DNA of 64,000 nucleotides, from the NCBI RefSeq assembly GCF_001524445.2, contig NZ_CP013418.1, positions 1,302,001 through 1,366,000 of the forward strand, in the 5' to 3' direction. The DNA comes from Burkholderia savannae. GTDB lineage: Bacteria; Pseudomonadota; Gammaproteobacteria; Burkholderiales; Burkholderiaceae. The notes below the pieces were generated by a model. It saw nothing but the letters and a program-made list of their open reading frames with translations. It did no database searches and was not told the DNA's origin. The position numbers and the translations under genes are program-made. How positions within the stretch are numbered: the first letter of the stretch is position 1; the number at the start of each line of letters is the position of its first letter. Below, piece after piece: positions 1 to 9,668 of this stretch.

Positions 1-1634
1 CGCTCCAGCTCGAGGCGGCGCAATTCGACGCGTCGGATCTTGCCGGAGATCGTCTTCGGCAGCTCGGCGAACTGCAACCTCCGAATCCGCTTGTACGGCG
101 CGAGCCGCTCGCGCGAGAAGCGGAAGATGTCGCGCGCGAGCGCCTCGCTCGGCTCGTAGCCCGCGCGCAGCGTGATGAACGTCTTCGGCACCGACAGCCT
201 CACCGGGTCCGGGCTCGGCACGACGGCCGCCTCGGCGATCGCCTCGTGCTCGATCAGCACGCTTTCGAGCTCGAACGGGCTCAGCCGGTAATCGGACGAC
301 TTGAACACGTCGTCCGCGCGGCCGACGTAGACGAAGTAGCCGTCGTCGCGGCGCAGCGCGATGTCGGACGTGCGGTAGTGGCCGTCGCGCATCGCGTGCG
401 CGGTCGCCTCCGGATTGTTCGCGTAGCCCTTCATCAGGCCGACCGGACGCTCGACGCCCGGGCCCACCGGCAGCGCGACCTCGCCTTCGCTCGCGGGGGC
501 GCCGTCCGGATCGAGCAGCGCGATCGCGTAGCCCGGCATCGGCCGGCCCATCGCGCCCGGCACGACCGGCTGCCCCGGCGAGTTGCCGATGAGGCAGGTG
601 GTTTCGGTCTGCCCGTAGCCGTCGCGAATCGTCACGCCCCACGCCTTCTTCACGCGCTCGATGATCTCCGGATTGAGCGGCTCGCCCGCGCCGACGATCT
701 CGCGCAGCTTCACCGCGAACGTCGCGAGCGGCTGCTGGACGAGCATCCGCCAGACGGTCGGCGGCGCGCACATCGTCGTCACCTGATATTTGACGAGCGC
801 ATCGAGCACGACCTTCGGCTCGAAGCGCGCATAGTTGAACGCGAACACGCACGCCTGCGCGTTCCACGGCGCGTAGAAGCAGCTCCACGCGTGCTTCGCC
901 CAGCCGGGCGAGCTGATGTTCCAGTGGACGTCGCCCGGCTGCAGGCCGACCCAGTACATCGTCGACAGGCTGCCGACCGGATACGTGCGGTGCGTGTGCT
1001 CGACGAGCTTCGGCTTCGACGTCGTGCCCGACGTGAAATACAGCAGCATCGGATCGCTCGCGTGCGTGCGCCCGTCGGGCGTGAAGTCCGCGGGGGCCGC
1101 GTAGCCGTCGGCGAGCGGAAGCCACCCCGCGCGCGGCGCGCCCGCGACGATCTTCGTCACGTCAAGCCCCGGCTGCTCGAACTTCGCGGCTTCGTTCTCG
1201 TCGACGATCGCATAGCGCGCGCCGCCGATCTGCACGCGCTCGCGCACGTCGTCGGCGGACAGCTGCGTCGTCGCGGGCAGCACCACCGCGCCGAGCTTCA
1301 TCGCCGCGAGCATCGTGTCCCACAGCTCGACGCGGTTCGGCAACATCAGAAGAATGCGCTCGCCGCGCGCAACGCCGATGCCGCGCAGCCAGTTCGCGAT
1401 CCGCGCGGAGCGCTCCGACATCTGCGCGAACGTGTACTGCGCGCCGTCGCCCGTCGCGGCGTCGACGATCCACAGCGCCGGGCGGTCGTTGCCGCGCGCG
1501 ATCGCGTCGAAGTAGTCGAGCGCCCAGTTGAATTCGTCGAGCGCCGGCCACTTGAAATCGCGATATGCGCTCTCGTAGTCGGTGCGGTGGCGCAGCAGGA
1601 AATCGCGTGCGTCGAGAAACGCCTGTGCCGTCAT
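1..1634 (-). CDS. AMP-forming acyl-CoA synthetase (3' end beyond window)
   Basis: This ANL-superfamily ligase should activate a carboxylic acid to acyl-AMP and then acyl-CoA in the cytoplasm. About 544 residues are visible. The AMP-binding P-loop-like motif TSGTTSKPK lies near residue 198, followed by GYGQTETT, the YRTSDIA hinge region and the catalytic-lysine segment KTISGKIRR close to the visible C-terminus, so only the tail is missing. The ATG at 1634 is preceded by AGGAGA at good spacing. It resembles medium-chain/acetyl-CoA synthetase-like enzymes, but the substrate cannot be read from sequence. The acyl-CoA dehydrogenase gene lies 109 bp upstream on the same strand, suggesting a shared fatty- or branched-acid degradation operon. 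Confidence 0.9.
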   Translation of the reverse strand, partial: MTAQAFLDARDFLLRHRTDYESAYRDFKWPALDEFNWALDYFDAIARGNDRPALWIVDAATGDGAQYTFAQMSERSARIANWLRGIGVARGERILLMLPNRVELWDTMLAAMKLGAVVLPATTQLSADDVRERVQIGGARYAIVDENEAAKFEQPGLDVTKIVAGAPRAGWLPLADGYAAPADFTPDGRTHASDPMLLYFTSGTTSKPKLVEHTHRTYPVGSLSTMYWVGLQPGDVHWNISSPGWAKHAWSCFYAPWNAQACVFAFNYARFEPKVVLDALVKYQVTTMCAPPTVWRMLVQQPLATFAVKLREIVGAGEPLNPEIIERVKKAWGVTIRDGYGQTETTCLIGNSPGQPVVPGAMGRPMPGYAIALLDPDGAPASEGEVALPVGPGVERPVGLMKGYANNPEATAHAMRDGHYRTSDIALRRDDGYFVYVGRADDVFKSSDYRLSPFELESVLIEHEAIAEAAVVPSPDPVRLSVPKTFITLRAGYEPSEALARDIFRFSRERLAPYKRIRRLQFAELPKTISGKIRRVELRRLELE

Positions 1635-1743
1635 CGTGTCGTCTCCTGTCGATCGGAGTCGGCGCTTTGGCGCTTACTCCGATCCCATGCAAAGCCATCC
1701 ATGTTGCGCGAGTGCCTCTTCGCGGTGATTCGCGCGGCGGCGC

Positions 1744-2877
1744 TCAGAGCTGCCGCGCGATCACCATTCTTTGCACTTCGCTGGTCCCCTCGTAGATCTG
1801 CGTGATCCGCGCATCGCGGTAATGGCGCTCGACCTCGTAGTCGACGAGGAAACCGTAGCCGCCGTGGATCTGGATCGCGTCCGAGCACACCGCCTCGGCC
1901 ATCTCGGACGCGAAGAGCTTCGCCTGCGACGCTTCGGACAGGCACGGCAGGCCCGCCGTGCGCAGCCGCGCCGCGTGATGCGTGAGAAGGCGCGCGGCGT
2001 TGATCTGCGTCGCCATGTTCGCGAGCTTCTCGGCGATCGCCTGATGCTCGGCGATCGGCTTGCCGAACTGGACCCGCTCGCGCGCATAGCGGCGCGCGCG
2101 ATCGAACGCGGCGCGCGCGATGCCGATCGCCTGCGCGGCGATGCCGATGCGCCCGCCCTCGAGATTCGACAGCGCGATCTTCAGCCCCTCGCCGCGCTTG
2201 CCGAGCAGATTCTCCTGCGGAATTGCGCAGTTCTCGAGCGTGATCGCGCAGGTGTCCGACGCGCGGATGCCCATCTTCTTCTCGGGCTTGCCGACGATGA
2301 AGCCCGGCGTGTCGGCCGGCACGACGAATGCGGACAGCCCGCGCTTGCCTTCGCCCGGATCGGTCATGGCAAAAACGATCGTGAGGCCCGCGCGCGCGCC
2401 GTTCGTGACGAACTGCTTGCTGCCGTTCAGTATCCACTTGCCGTCGCGCAGCTCCGCGCGCGTGCGCAGGTTGTGCGCCTCGGAACCCGCGTGCGGCTCG
2501 GTGAGGCTGAACGCGCCGATCGTCTTGCCGGTCGCGAGATCGCGCAGCCAGCGCTCTTTCTGCTCCTGCGTGCCGTAATTCAGCACCGGCCCGCAGCCGA
2601 CCGAGTTGTGCACGCTCACGAGCGTCGCACACGACGCGCAGCCGGCCGCGATCTCTTCGAGCGCGAGCGCATAGGCGACGTAGTCGGTGTACGATCCGCC
2701 CCAGTCGGCGGGCACGATCATGCCGAGAAAGCCGAGCTCGCCCATCTGCGCGACGACCTCGTCGGGCAAATGCGATTCGCGGTCCCACTGCGCGGCGTTC
2801 GGCGCGAGCGCCTCGGCGGAGAAGGCGCGCGCGGCGTCGAGGATCATCCGTTGATCTTCGGTGTAGAGATCGTCCAT
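1744..2877 (-). CDS. Acyl-CoA dehydrogenase
   Basis: A 377-residue flavoenzyme of the acyl-CoA dehydrogenase family that oxidises acyl-CoA to trans-2-enoyl-CoA and passes electrons to ETF. The FAD/substrate signature [13 protein letters not shown] occurs in the middle domain. The C-terminal helical domain carries the QIHGGYGF motif and the catalytic-base region [11 protein letters not shown], the usual Glu position of short/branched-chain members. Length is normal for the family and no frame damage is visible. It is the first gene of the pair with the acyl-CoA synthetase downstream and is divergent from the AraC regulator, which may control it (inference from position only). Confidence 0.93.
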   Translation of the reverse strand: MDDLYTEDQRMILDAARAFSAEALAPNAAQWDRESHLPDEVVAQMGELGFLGMIVPADWGGSYTDYVAYALALEEIAAGCASCATLVSVHNSVGCGPVLNYGTQEQKERWLRDLATGKTIGAFSLTEPHAGSEAHNLRTRAELRDGKWILNGSKQFVTNGARAGLTIVFAMTDPGEGKRGLSAFVVPADTPGFIVGKPEKKMGIRASDTCAITLENCAIPQENLLGKRGEGLKIALSNLEGGRIGIAAQAIGIARAAFDRARRYARERVQFGKPIAEHQAIAEKLANMATQINAARLLTHHAARLRTAGLPCLSEASQAKLFASEMAEAVCSDAIQIHGGYGFLVDYEVERHYRDARITQIYEGTSEVQRMVIARQL

Positions 2878-3039
2878 TGCTGTGTGTCTCCCGGGCGGCC
2901 AGCCGCGTCGTCGCGCGGCGCGCCTCGTTCGTTTTGTCTCGATAAGTCAAGTGTAGGCAACGCGCGGATTCTGTTCGATGCTCGCTTCGCTCAATTACAC
3001 TGATCGTTTTTGCCATACCGCGCCACGGCACGCCCTGCG

Positions 3040-4104
3040 ATGAAGCACGAAGAGAAGAAAGGCACCGTTTCGATCGCGCTCGTCGAGTCGAGCCTCGCGC
3101 TGTCGCGCCGGCGCGGCGTCGACGACGCGCCGCTCCTCGCGCAGGCGGGCATTGCCGCCGCGCTGCTCGCGCAGCCGAACGCGCGCGTGTCCGCGCGGCA
3201 ATACGGCGCGCTGTGGAACGCGATCGCGCGCGCGCTCGACGACGAGTTCTTCGGCCAGGATTCGCATCCGATGCGCTGCGGCAGCTTCATCGCGATGAGC
3301 CAGGCGGCGCTCTCCGCGCACAACGGGCTGCGCGCGCTCGCGCGCGCGGTCAACTTCATGCACTGCGTGCTCGACGATCTGCACGCCGAGATCGACGCGA
3401 ACGCCGAGCGCGTGCGGCTGCGTTTCGTGCATCGCAACAACGCGAACGCGCCGGCGATGTTCGCGTACGCAACCTATTTCATCATCGTCTACGGGCTCAC
3501 GTGCTGGCTGATCGGGCGGCGCATTCCGCTGCTGCACGCGAGCTTTCGGTGCGGCGAGCCGCTCGCCGTCCACGAATATCAGCTGATGTTCTGCGACGAC
3601 ATGCGCTTCGATCAGTCCGATTCGTACGTCGATTTCGATCCGGCGTTCGCCGCGCTGCCCGTCGTGCAGACGGCGAAGACGCTGAAGCCGTTCCTGCGCG
3701 ACGCGCCCGCGAGCTTCATCGTGAAGTATCGCAATCCGCACGCGTTCGGCGAGCGCGTGCGCGCGACGCTGCGCGGGCTGCCGCCCGCCGCGTGGCCGAC
3801 CTCGCACGCGCTCGCCGCGCGGCTGCACGTCGCCGAGGCGACGCTGCGGCGCAAGCTGAAGCAGGAGGGCCTTTCGTATCAGTCGATCAAGGACGCGCTG
3901 CGCCGCGATCTCGCGTGCGAGGCGCTCGCCGATCCGGCCCGCACCGTCGCCGACGTCGCGGCGGCGGCGGGCTTCGCCGAGCCGAGCGCGTTCTACCGCG
4001 CGTTCCGCAAGTGGCGCGGAATGAGCCCCGCCGACTACCGCGACGCCGCACTCGCCGCGCGCGCCGCCGCTTCGCGCTTTCGCCGGAAACCGCCTACTCT
4101 TTAA
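3040..4104 (+). CDS. AraC-family transcriptional regulator
   Basis: About 354 residues. The N-terminal two thirds match the ligand-binding domain of the OruR/ArgR-type AraC group (PF12625-like). The C-terminus holds two helix-turn-helix units, with the second-HTH signature [27 protein letters not shown] near residues 305-335. The ATG at 3040 (MKHEEKKG) is preferred over a TTG ten codons upstream because it begins the conserved part; neither has a strong ribosome binding site. It is divergent from the acyl-CoA dehydrogenase/synthetase pair, a common layout for a local activator. The effector is unknown. Confidence 0.88.
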   Translation: MKHEEKKGTVSIALVESSLALSRRRGVDDAPLLAQAGIAAALLAQPNARVSARQYGALWNAIARALDDEFFGQDSHPMRCGSFIAMSQAALSAHNGLRALARAVNFMHCVLDDLHAEIDANAERVRLRFVHRNNANAPAMFAYATYFIIVYGLTCWLIGRRIPLLHASFRCGEPLAVHEYQLMFCDDMRFDQSDSYVDFDPAFAALPVVQTAKTLKPFLRDAPASFIVKYRNPHAFGERVRATLRGLPPAAWPTSHALAARLHVAEATLRRKLKQEGLSYQSIKDALRRDLACEALADPARTVADVAAAAGFAEPSAFYRAFRKWRGMSPADYRDAALAARAAASRFRRKPPTL

Positions 4105-4181
4105 ACACCGGGCGCACGCCCTTCTCACGGCCCGGCTGCGGCGCCGCACCATGCGGCCGCGCGCCGCCGGCCGACACCGCG

Positions 4182-5672
4182 ATGCAAACGCCCCACCCTT
4201 CGCCGCGCCCGCCGCCCAGGCACGGCAGGCTTCCCGCGCGGCTCGCGCGCGCGGCCGTGCTGGTCGGCCTGCTGCTCGCCTGCGCGGCCGCCGCCGCGAC
4301 GCGCGAGCCCGTCGTCGTGATTCCGGTCACGGGCGCGATCGGGCCCGCGAGCGCCGACTTCATCGTCCGCGGCCTCGAGCGAGCCGCGCGCGAACACGCG
4401 CAGCTCGCGATCCTCCAGCTCGACACGCCGGGCGGCCTCGACACGTCGATGCGGCAGATCATCAAGGCGATCGTCGGCTCGGGCGTGCCCGTCGCCGCGT
4501 TCGTCGCGCCGGGCGGCGCGCGCGCGGCGAGCGCCGGCACCTACATCGTCTATGCGAGCCACATCGCGGCGATGGCGCCCGGCACGAATCTCGGCGCGGC
4601 GTCGCCCGTGCAGTTCGGCGTCGGCGGCCCGGCGCCGCCCGCCGCGCGGCGCGAGCCCGGCGCCGCATCCGGCGCGGCCGCGACCGACGCCGAGTCGACC
4701 GAATCCCGCAAGGCGCTGCACGACGCGGCCGCATACATCCGCAGCCTCGCGCAACTGCGAGGCCGCAACGTCGAATGGGCGGAGCGCGCGGTGCGCGAAG
4801 CGGTGAGCCTGCCCGCGAACGACGCGCTCGCGCAGCACGTCGTCGACCTGATCGCGAACGATCCGGCCGATCTCGCCGCGAAGCTCGACGGCCGCAAGAT
4901 CGTCACCGCGACGGGCACGCACCGGCTCGACACCGCGCAGGCGCCGATCGAGACGATCGAACCCGACTGGCGCAGCCGCCTGCTCGCGACGATCGCCGAT
5001 CCGAGCGTCGCGCTCGTGCTCGTCACGCTGGGGATGTACGGAATCTTCTTCGAATTCGCGAATCCGGGCTTCGTGCTGCCGGGCGTCGCGGGCGCGATCA
5101 GCCTGCTGGTCGGCCTGTTCGCGCTGCAATTGCTGCCGATCAACTACGCGGGCCTCGCGCTCGTGATGCTCGGCATCGCGTTCCTGATCGCCGAGGCATT
5201 CCTGCCGACTTTCGGCGCGCTCGGCGTCGGCGGCATCGTCGCGTTCGCGATCGGCGCGCTGATGCTGATCGACACCGACGTGCCCGGCTACGGCGTGCCG
5301 TGGCCCGTGATCGTCTCGCTGGCGGCCTCGGGCGCGATCCTCGTGTTCGGCGTGTCGGGCTTCGCGCTGCGCGCGCGGCGGCGGCCCGTCGTCACGGGCG
5401 CGGAGGCGATCGTCGGCAGCGTCGGCGAAGTGCTCGACGACGGGCTCGTCCCCGATCAGCCGCCCGAAATCGGCCCGAGCGCCGATCCGGCCGCACCGCT
5501 CGCGCCGTCCGCGGCCGGCTGGGCGCGCGTGCACGGCGAGCGCTGGCGCGTCGCGAGCGCGACGCCGATCGCGGCCGGCCGCCGCGTGCGCGTGACGGGC
5601 CGCAACGGCCTCACGCTGACCGTCGCCCCGCTGTACGACAACACCGCCCCACCACAAGGAGAACAATCATGA
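4182..5672 (+). CDS. NfeD/ClpP-class membrane serine protease (long form)
   Basis: About 496 residues. After an N-terminal signal or anchor segment comes a ClpP/SppA-like protease domain with the nucleophile region [11 protein letters not shown] and a downstream ESRKALHD segment supplying the probable Ser-Lys dyad. Several hydrophobic membrane segments follow (about residues 265-400), and a C-terminal NfeD OB-fold. The ATG at 4182 gives a proper signal-like start; the reading frame is open further upstream but that extension is low-complexity Arg/Ala. The stop overlaps the start of the stomatin gene by 2 nt. This is the classic NfeD-slipin pair, in which the protease cleaves the stomatin partner (known for archaeal homologues). 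Confidence 0.92.
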   Translation: MQTPHPSPRPPPRHGRLPARLARAAVLVGLLLACAAAAATREPVVVIPVTGAIGPASADFIVRGLERAAREHAQLAILQLDTPGGLDTSMRQIIKAIVGSGVPVAAFVAPGGARAASAGTYIVYASHIAAMAPGTNLGAASPVQFGVGGPAPPAARREPGAASGAAATDAESTESRKALHDAAAYIRSLAQLRGRNVEWAERAVREAVSLPANDALAQHVVDLIANDPADLAAKLDGRKIVTATGTHRLDTAQAPIETIEPDWRSRLLATIADPSVALVLVTLGMYGIFFEFANPGFVLPGVAGAISLLVGLFALQLLPINYAGLALVMLGIAFLIAEAFLPTFGALGVGGIVAFAIGALMLIDTDVPGYGVPWPVIVSLAASGAILVFGVSGFALRARRRPVVTGAEAIVGSVGEVLDDGLVPDQPPEIGPSADPAAPLAPSAAGWARVHGERWRVASATPIAAGRRVRVTGRNGLTLTVAPLYDNTAPPQGEQS

Positions 5673-6439
5673 TGGGCTTCACGTTCGGCTTCAGCAGCCT
5701 GCTGTTCGTATTCGCGCTGTTCGTGATCGCGTCGGCGATCCGCATCTTCCGGGAATACGAGCGCGGCGTCGTGTTCCTGCTCGGGCGCTTCTGGAAGGTC
5801 AAGGGGCCGGGCCTCGTGCTGATCATCCCGGTCGTCCAGCAAGTGGTGCGGATCGACCTGCGCACCGTCGTGTTCGACGTGCCCGCGCAAGACGTGATCA
5901 CGCGCGACAACGTGTCGGTGAAGGTGAGCGCTGTCGTGTATTTCCGCGTCGTCGATCCGGAAAAGGCGGTGATCCAGGTTCAGCGCTACTTCGACGCGAC
6001 GAGCCAGCTCGCGCAGACGACGCTGCGCTCCGTGCTCGGCAAGCACGAGCTCGACGCGCTCCTCGCCGAGCGCGAGCAATTGAACGCCGACATCCAGAAG
6101 ACGCTCGACGCGCAGACGGACGCGTGGGGGATCAAGGTATCGGTGGTGGAGATCAAGCACGTCGACCTGAACGAGACGATGATCCGCGCGATCGCGCGGC
6201 AGGCCGAGGCCGAGCGCGAGCGGCGCGCGAAGGTGATCCACGCGGAAGGCGAGCTGCAGGCGTCCGAGCAGTTGCTGAAGGCCGCGCAGCGGCTCGCGCT
6301 GCAGCCGCAGGCGATGCAGCTGCGTTATCTGCAGACGCTCACGACGATCGCCGCCGACAAGAACTCGACGATCGTCTTTCCGTTGCCGATCGACCTGCTC
6401 AGTTCGGTGCTTGAACGCTTCGGCGGCGCACCGCGGTAA
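5669..6439 (+). CDS. Slipin/stomatin, SPFH-domain membrane protein
   Basis: A 256-residue prohibitin/stomatin-family protein: one N-terminal hydrophobic anchor (residues about 4-25), the SPFH core beginning around [13 protein letters not shown], a coiled-coil stretch rich in Ala/Glu/Arg ([17 protein letters not shown]), and the C-terminal region cleaved by NfeD proteases in homologues. The start at 5669 has AAGGAG seven bases upstream and overlaps the nfeD stop (ATGA), indicating translational coupling. The expected role is organising membrane microdomains with the upstream protease. Nothing in the sequence is abnormal. Confidence 0.95.
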   Translation: MMGFTFGFSSLLFVFALFVIASAIRIFREYERGVVFLLGRFWKVKGPGLVLIIPVVQQVVRIDLRTVVFDVPAQDVITRDNVSVKVSAVVYFRVVDPEKAVIQVQRYFDATSQLAQTTLRSVLGKHELDALLAEREQLNADIQKTLDAQTDAWGIKVSVVEIKHVDLNETMIRAIARQAEAERERRAKVIHAEGELQASEQLLKAAQRLALQPQAMQLRYLQTLTTIAADKNSTIVFPLPIDLLSSVLERFGGAPR

Positions 6440-6519
6440 TCCGTTGTGCCCGTCGCGGGCTGCCCCGTCGCGGCCCGCCGTTCGCCGCCTGGCGTCCGCC
6501 GTCGGCCGCGCCGTCCGCC

Positions 6520-6547
6520 GTCCGCTGTCCGCTGTCCGCTGTCCGCT
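6520..6547. repeat. Tandem heptamer array (GTCCGCT x4)
   Basis: Four perfect head-to-tail copies of GTCCGCT are followed by degenerate 7-mers (GTCTGCC twice, then CATCCGC-like units) to about 6575. The array lies in the 465-bp intergenic stretch 6440-6904, which holds no convincing gene. Such arrays can gain or lose units by slippage. Confidence 0.85.
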
Positions 6548-6804
6548 GTCTGCCGTCTGCCCATCCGCCATCCGCCGATCGTCCGATCCGCCGGCTCGAT
6601 GATTCGATGATTCGGCCGCCCGCCGGCCCGACCGCTCACTCGCCGGCCGTTCGTCCGGCAGATCGCTCCCCATTTCAACTTCCGTTTCGACGCCCATTTC
6701 ACCCCGTAGCGGCCCACGCCGCGCCGCCGCGCTTTTCGCCGACGAATTAGGAGAAGTACTCATCACAAACGCACGCTCGCGCGCGGTCAGTTGCTATAAG
6801 ATGC

Positions 6805-6823
6805 TTACATTGATCAATGTCAC
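6805..6823. promoter_or_regulatory. Palindromic operator upstream of the M24/EphD-like operon
   Basis: TTACATTGATCAATGTCAC contains a perfect 14-bp palindrome, ACATTGATCAATGT (6807-6820), about 85 bp before the first gene of the operon. A near-identical site (16 of 19 positions) occurs at 37865-37883 before an SDR gene. The size and symmetry fit a TetR-type operator. No TetR gene is in the window, so the regulator is unknown. Confidence 0.6.
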
Positions 6824-6904
6824 ATTTGCTGACGCAGCGCAATGACGGCACGCATCCGCGGCCGGCATCGCCGTTCAGAACGACGAAGAAAGGGAGACGA
6901 CGCC

Positions 6905-7792
6905 ATGGCCGAGCATCCGCTGCCGGAAATCCATATCGAAGAGCTGGACCAGTTCCGCTCCGTCCAGCAGCTCGCGTACCGCTGCGTCGAGACGGTCGGC
7001 GACATGCTGTACCCCGGCATCACCGAGAAGCAGGCTGCGAAGCTGATGATCGAATGGGCGCAGGACCACGGCGTGCACGACTGGCTGCACAAGCCGTTCG
7101 CGTGGTTCGGCGATCGCACCGCGTTCGAGGGCTTCTCGGGACTGAAGCACCTGGGCGGCTTCAACCTCGCATTCTTCCCGAGCAACCGCACGCTCGAGCC
7201 CGACATGCCGGTGATCCTCGACGTCGCGCCCGTCGTCGACGGAATCGTCGCCGACGTCGGCTACGCAACCTGTCTCGGCCACAACCCGGTCCTCGAGCAA
7301 CTGCAGGACGACCTGATCGCGCACCGCGAGATGATCGTGAAGCTCGTCAAGGAGCGCCGCACGCTCGCCGAAGTCGCGCAGGAAGTCGACGCGCTGTGCC
7401 GCCGCCAGGGCGTCGAGCCGCGCCACAAGGCGTATCCGTTCAAGGTGCTCGCGCATCGCGTCGCGAAGCTGCACAAGCTGTCGAAGCCGCGTTTCGTCGC
7501 GCGCTTCGGCCTCAACTCGACGCGCAACCTGCTGCTCGAGCAAACGCGCGCGGGCAAGGAACAGGGCTGGTCGCCGCTGTGGTCGATCGACGCGCGCTCC
7601 GATCACGCGCCGACGCCCGGCCTCTGGGCGGTCGAGCCGCATCTCGGCTTCGCCGGCGTCGGCGCGAAATTCGAGGAGTTGCTCGTCATCACCGACGACG
7701 ACGCGTACTGGCTCGATGACGACCTGCCGCACGTGCGCCGCTGGCACGCGCGCGAGGCGAGCAAGCAGCTTGCGCAAGAACAGGCCGCGTGA
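6905..7792 (+). CDS. M24-family metallopeptidase-like protein
   Basis: A 295-residue protein with the pita-bread fold of Xaa-Pro aminopeptidases/methionine aminopeptidases. It has the segment DVAPVVDGIVADVGYA carrying the first two metal-binding Asp positions, later VEPHLGF and KFEELLVIT containing the probable Glu ligands, and a His-containing stretch between. Whether it is an active peptidase is not certain; many members in lipid-type operons are of unknown function. The ATG at 6905 follows AGGGAGACGACGCC. It starts an operon with the EphD-like fusion (49 bp downstream) and the PF10118 protein, and the palindrome at 6805-6823 probably controls all three. Confidence 0.85.
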   Translation: MAEHPLPEIHIEELDQFRSVQQLAYRCVETVGDMLYPGITEKQAAKLMIEWAQDHGVHDWLHKPFAWFGDRTAFEGFSGLKHLGGFNLAFFPSNRTLEPDMPVILDVAPVVDGIVADVGYATCLGHNPVLEQLQDDLIAHREMIVKLVKERRTLAEVAQEVDALCRRQGVEPRHKAYPFKVLAHRVAKLHKLSKPRFVARFGLNSTRNLLLEQTRAGKEQGWSPLWSIDARSDHAPTPGLWAVEPHLGFAGVGAKFEELLVITDDDAYWLDDDLPHVRRWHAREASKQLAQEQAA

Positions 7793-7841
7793 CCGGATTC
7801 GCCGCGCGCCCTCCTTTCCGACAACAAGACAAGACATCACG

Positions 7842-9632
7842 ATGCAGCCTCTTTCCGACGAAGCGCCGCTCGCGCTGTTCGAATCGGTTCACGCCGAAAC
7901 CGCCGTTCCGGCCGGCGACGTCACGCTCGCCGCGAAGACCTGGGGCGACGCGTCGCGTCCCGCCGTCGTGCTCGTGCACGGCTACCCCGACAGCAGCAGC
8001 GTCTGGCACCGCGTCGCGCCGCTGCTTGCGAAGTCTTACTACGTGATCGCGTACGACGTGCGCGGCGCGGGCCTGTCGACGAAACCCGCGCGCACGGCCG
8101 ACTACCGGCTCGAGCGGCTCGTCGACGATTTCGTCGCGGTGATCGACGCGCTCGCGCCGAAGCGCGCGGTCCACGTGATCGGCCACGACTGGGGCTCGAT
8201 TCAGGGCTGGGAGTTCGTCACCGAGCCGCGGCTCGCGGGGCGCATCCTGTCGTACACGTCGTGCTCCGGGCCGAATCTCGACCACGTCGGCTACTGGCTG
8301 CGCCAGCAGCTCGCGCGTCCGTCGCCCGCGTCGATCAAGCGTCTCGGCGGCCAGCTCGTGCGCTCGTGGTACGTGTATCTGTTCCATCTGCCGTTCATCC
8401 CCGAGCTCAATTGGCGTCTGTGGCTCGGCCGCGCGTGGCCTTCGCTGATGCGCCGGCTCGAGCGCACCGACGTCGGCCCGCGCCCGACGCAGACCGAGGA
8501 CGGCGTGAACGGCGTGCGCCTCTATCGCGCGAACTTCATCCGCCGCGTGTTCGCGCCGCGCGAGCGCTACGCGCACGCGCCCGTGCAGGTCGTCGTGCCG
8601 CTGCGCGACAAGTTCGTGAGCCCCGCGCTGTCGGCCGACATCGCGCGCTGGGTGCCGGCCTATTACCGCCGCGAAGTGGCCGAGCGGCACTGGCTGCCGA
8701 TGTCCGAACCCGAACGCTTCGCCGCGCTCGCGCAGGAGCTGATCGAAGCGGTCGAGACGGGCGCGGAGCCGCCCGCGCTCGCGCTTGCGCGCCGCGCGAG
8801 CGGCACCGGGCCGTTCGTCGGCAAACGCGTCGTGATCACGGGCGCGGGCAGCGGCATCGGCCGCTGCGCGGCCGTCGAATTCGCGAAGCAAGGCGCGTCG
8901 ATCGTCGCCGTCGACATCGACGAGCAGGCGGCCGAGCGCACCGCGCTCCTCGTGCGCCTGCTCGGCGTCGAGGCGCACGTGCGGCGCGTCGATGTCGGCT
9001 CGGCCGACGACATGGAAGCGCTCGCGAATTGGGTCGGCGACGAGCTGGGCGGCGCGGACATCGTCGTCAACAACGCGGGCATCGGCATGGCGGGCGGCAT
9101 TCTCGACACGTCGGCCGCGCACTGGGAGCGCATCCTGCGCGTGAACCTGTGGGGCGTGATCCACGGCTCGCGCCTGTTCGCGAAGCAGATGGCCGCGCGC
9201 GGCGCGGGCGGCCACATCCTCAACACGGCGTCGGCGGCCGCGTTCGGCCCGTCGCGCGACCTGCCCGCCTACGCAACGACGAAGGCCGCGGTGCTGATGC
9301 TCAGCGAATGCATGCGCGCCGAGCTCGCGGATCACGGCATCGGCGTGACGGCCGTGTGCCCCGGCTTCGCCGAGACCGGCATCATGGCGTCGACCCAGTA
9401 CGCGGGCGCGAAGAGCGCGCAGGACGAAGCGCGGCTGCGCAAGCGCGCGACGAAGCTTTATCAGATGCGCGGCCTGAAGCCGGAGACGGTCGCGAAGGCG
9501 ATGGTCGACGGCGTGCTGCAGAACAAGGCGGTCGTCGCGATCGGCGCGGAGGCGCACGCGATGCGTTTCGTCGGGCGCTTCACGCCGTGGCTCGGCCGGA
9601 TGATCGCCCGCATCAGCATGGCGTCGCATTGA
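7842..9632 (+). CDS. EphD-like fusion: alpha/beta hydrolase + short-chain dehydrogenase
   Basis: A 596-residue two-domain enzyme. Residues about 1-300 form an alpha/beta hydrolase with HGYPDSSS (oxyanion region) and GHDWGS, whose Asp is the nucleophile type of epoxide hydrolases and dehalogenases. Residues about 318-590 form an SDR with the nucleotide motif TGAGSGIG, the NNAG motif and the catalytic YATTK. This architecture matches mycobacterial EphD, where the SDR half acts on mycolic ketones; that substrate is not expected here. It sits between an M24 protein and a PF10118 protein with short gaps, so a lipid or alkyl-substrate modification pathway is likely (inference). The start at 7842 removes a low-complexity upstream extension. 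Confidence 0.9.
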   Translation: MQPLSDEAPLALFESVHAETAVPAGDVTLAAKTWGDASRPAVVLVHGYPDSSSVWHRVAPLLAKSYYVIAYDVRGAGLSTKPARTADYRLERLVDDFVAVIDALAPKRAVHVIGHDWGSIQGWEFVTEPRLAGRILSYTSCSGPNLDHVGYWLRQQLARPSPASIKRLGGQLVRSWYVYLFHLPFIPELNWRLWLGRAWPSLMRRLERTDVGPRPTQTEDGVNGVRLYRANFIRRVFAPRERYAHAPVQVVVPLRDKFVSPALSADIARWVPAYYRREVAERHWLPMSEPERFAALAQELIEAVETGAEPPALALARRASGTGPFVGKRVVITGAGSGIGRCAAVEFAKQGASIVAVDIDEQAAERTALLVRLLGVEAHVRRVDVGSADDMEALANWVGDELGGADIVVNNAGIGMAGGILDTSAAHWERILRVNLWGVIHGSRLFAKQMAARGAGGHILNTASAAAFGPSRDLPAYATTKAAVLMLSECMRAELADHGIGVTAVCPGFAETGIMASTQYAGAKSAQDEARLRKRATKLYQMRGLKPETVAKAMVDGVLQNKAVVAIGAEAHAMRFVGRFTPWLGRMIARISMASH

Positions 9633-9668
9633 GCGGCGAAGCCGCCCCGACCGTTGGAGGAGACATCG

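Noticed and set aside
2950..3000. Half-sites AGTGTA and TACACT between the acyl-CoA dehydrogenase and AraC genes as an operator
   Set aside because: The arms are only 6 bp and about 40 bp apart, too weak to distinguish from chance.
4125..5666. A 513-codon minus-strand open frame opposite the nfeD gene
   Set aside because: Composition is extremely rich in Arg/Asp/Ala, and the plus strand encodes an intact NfeD protease.
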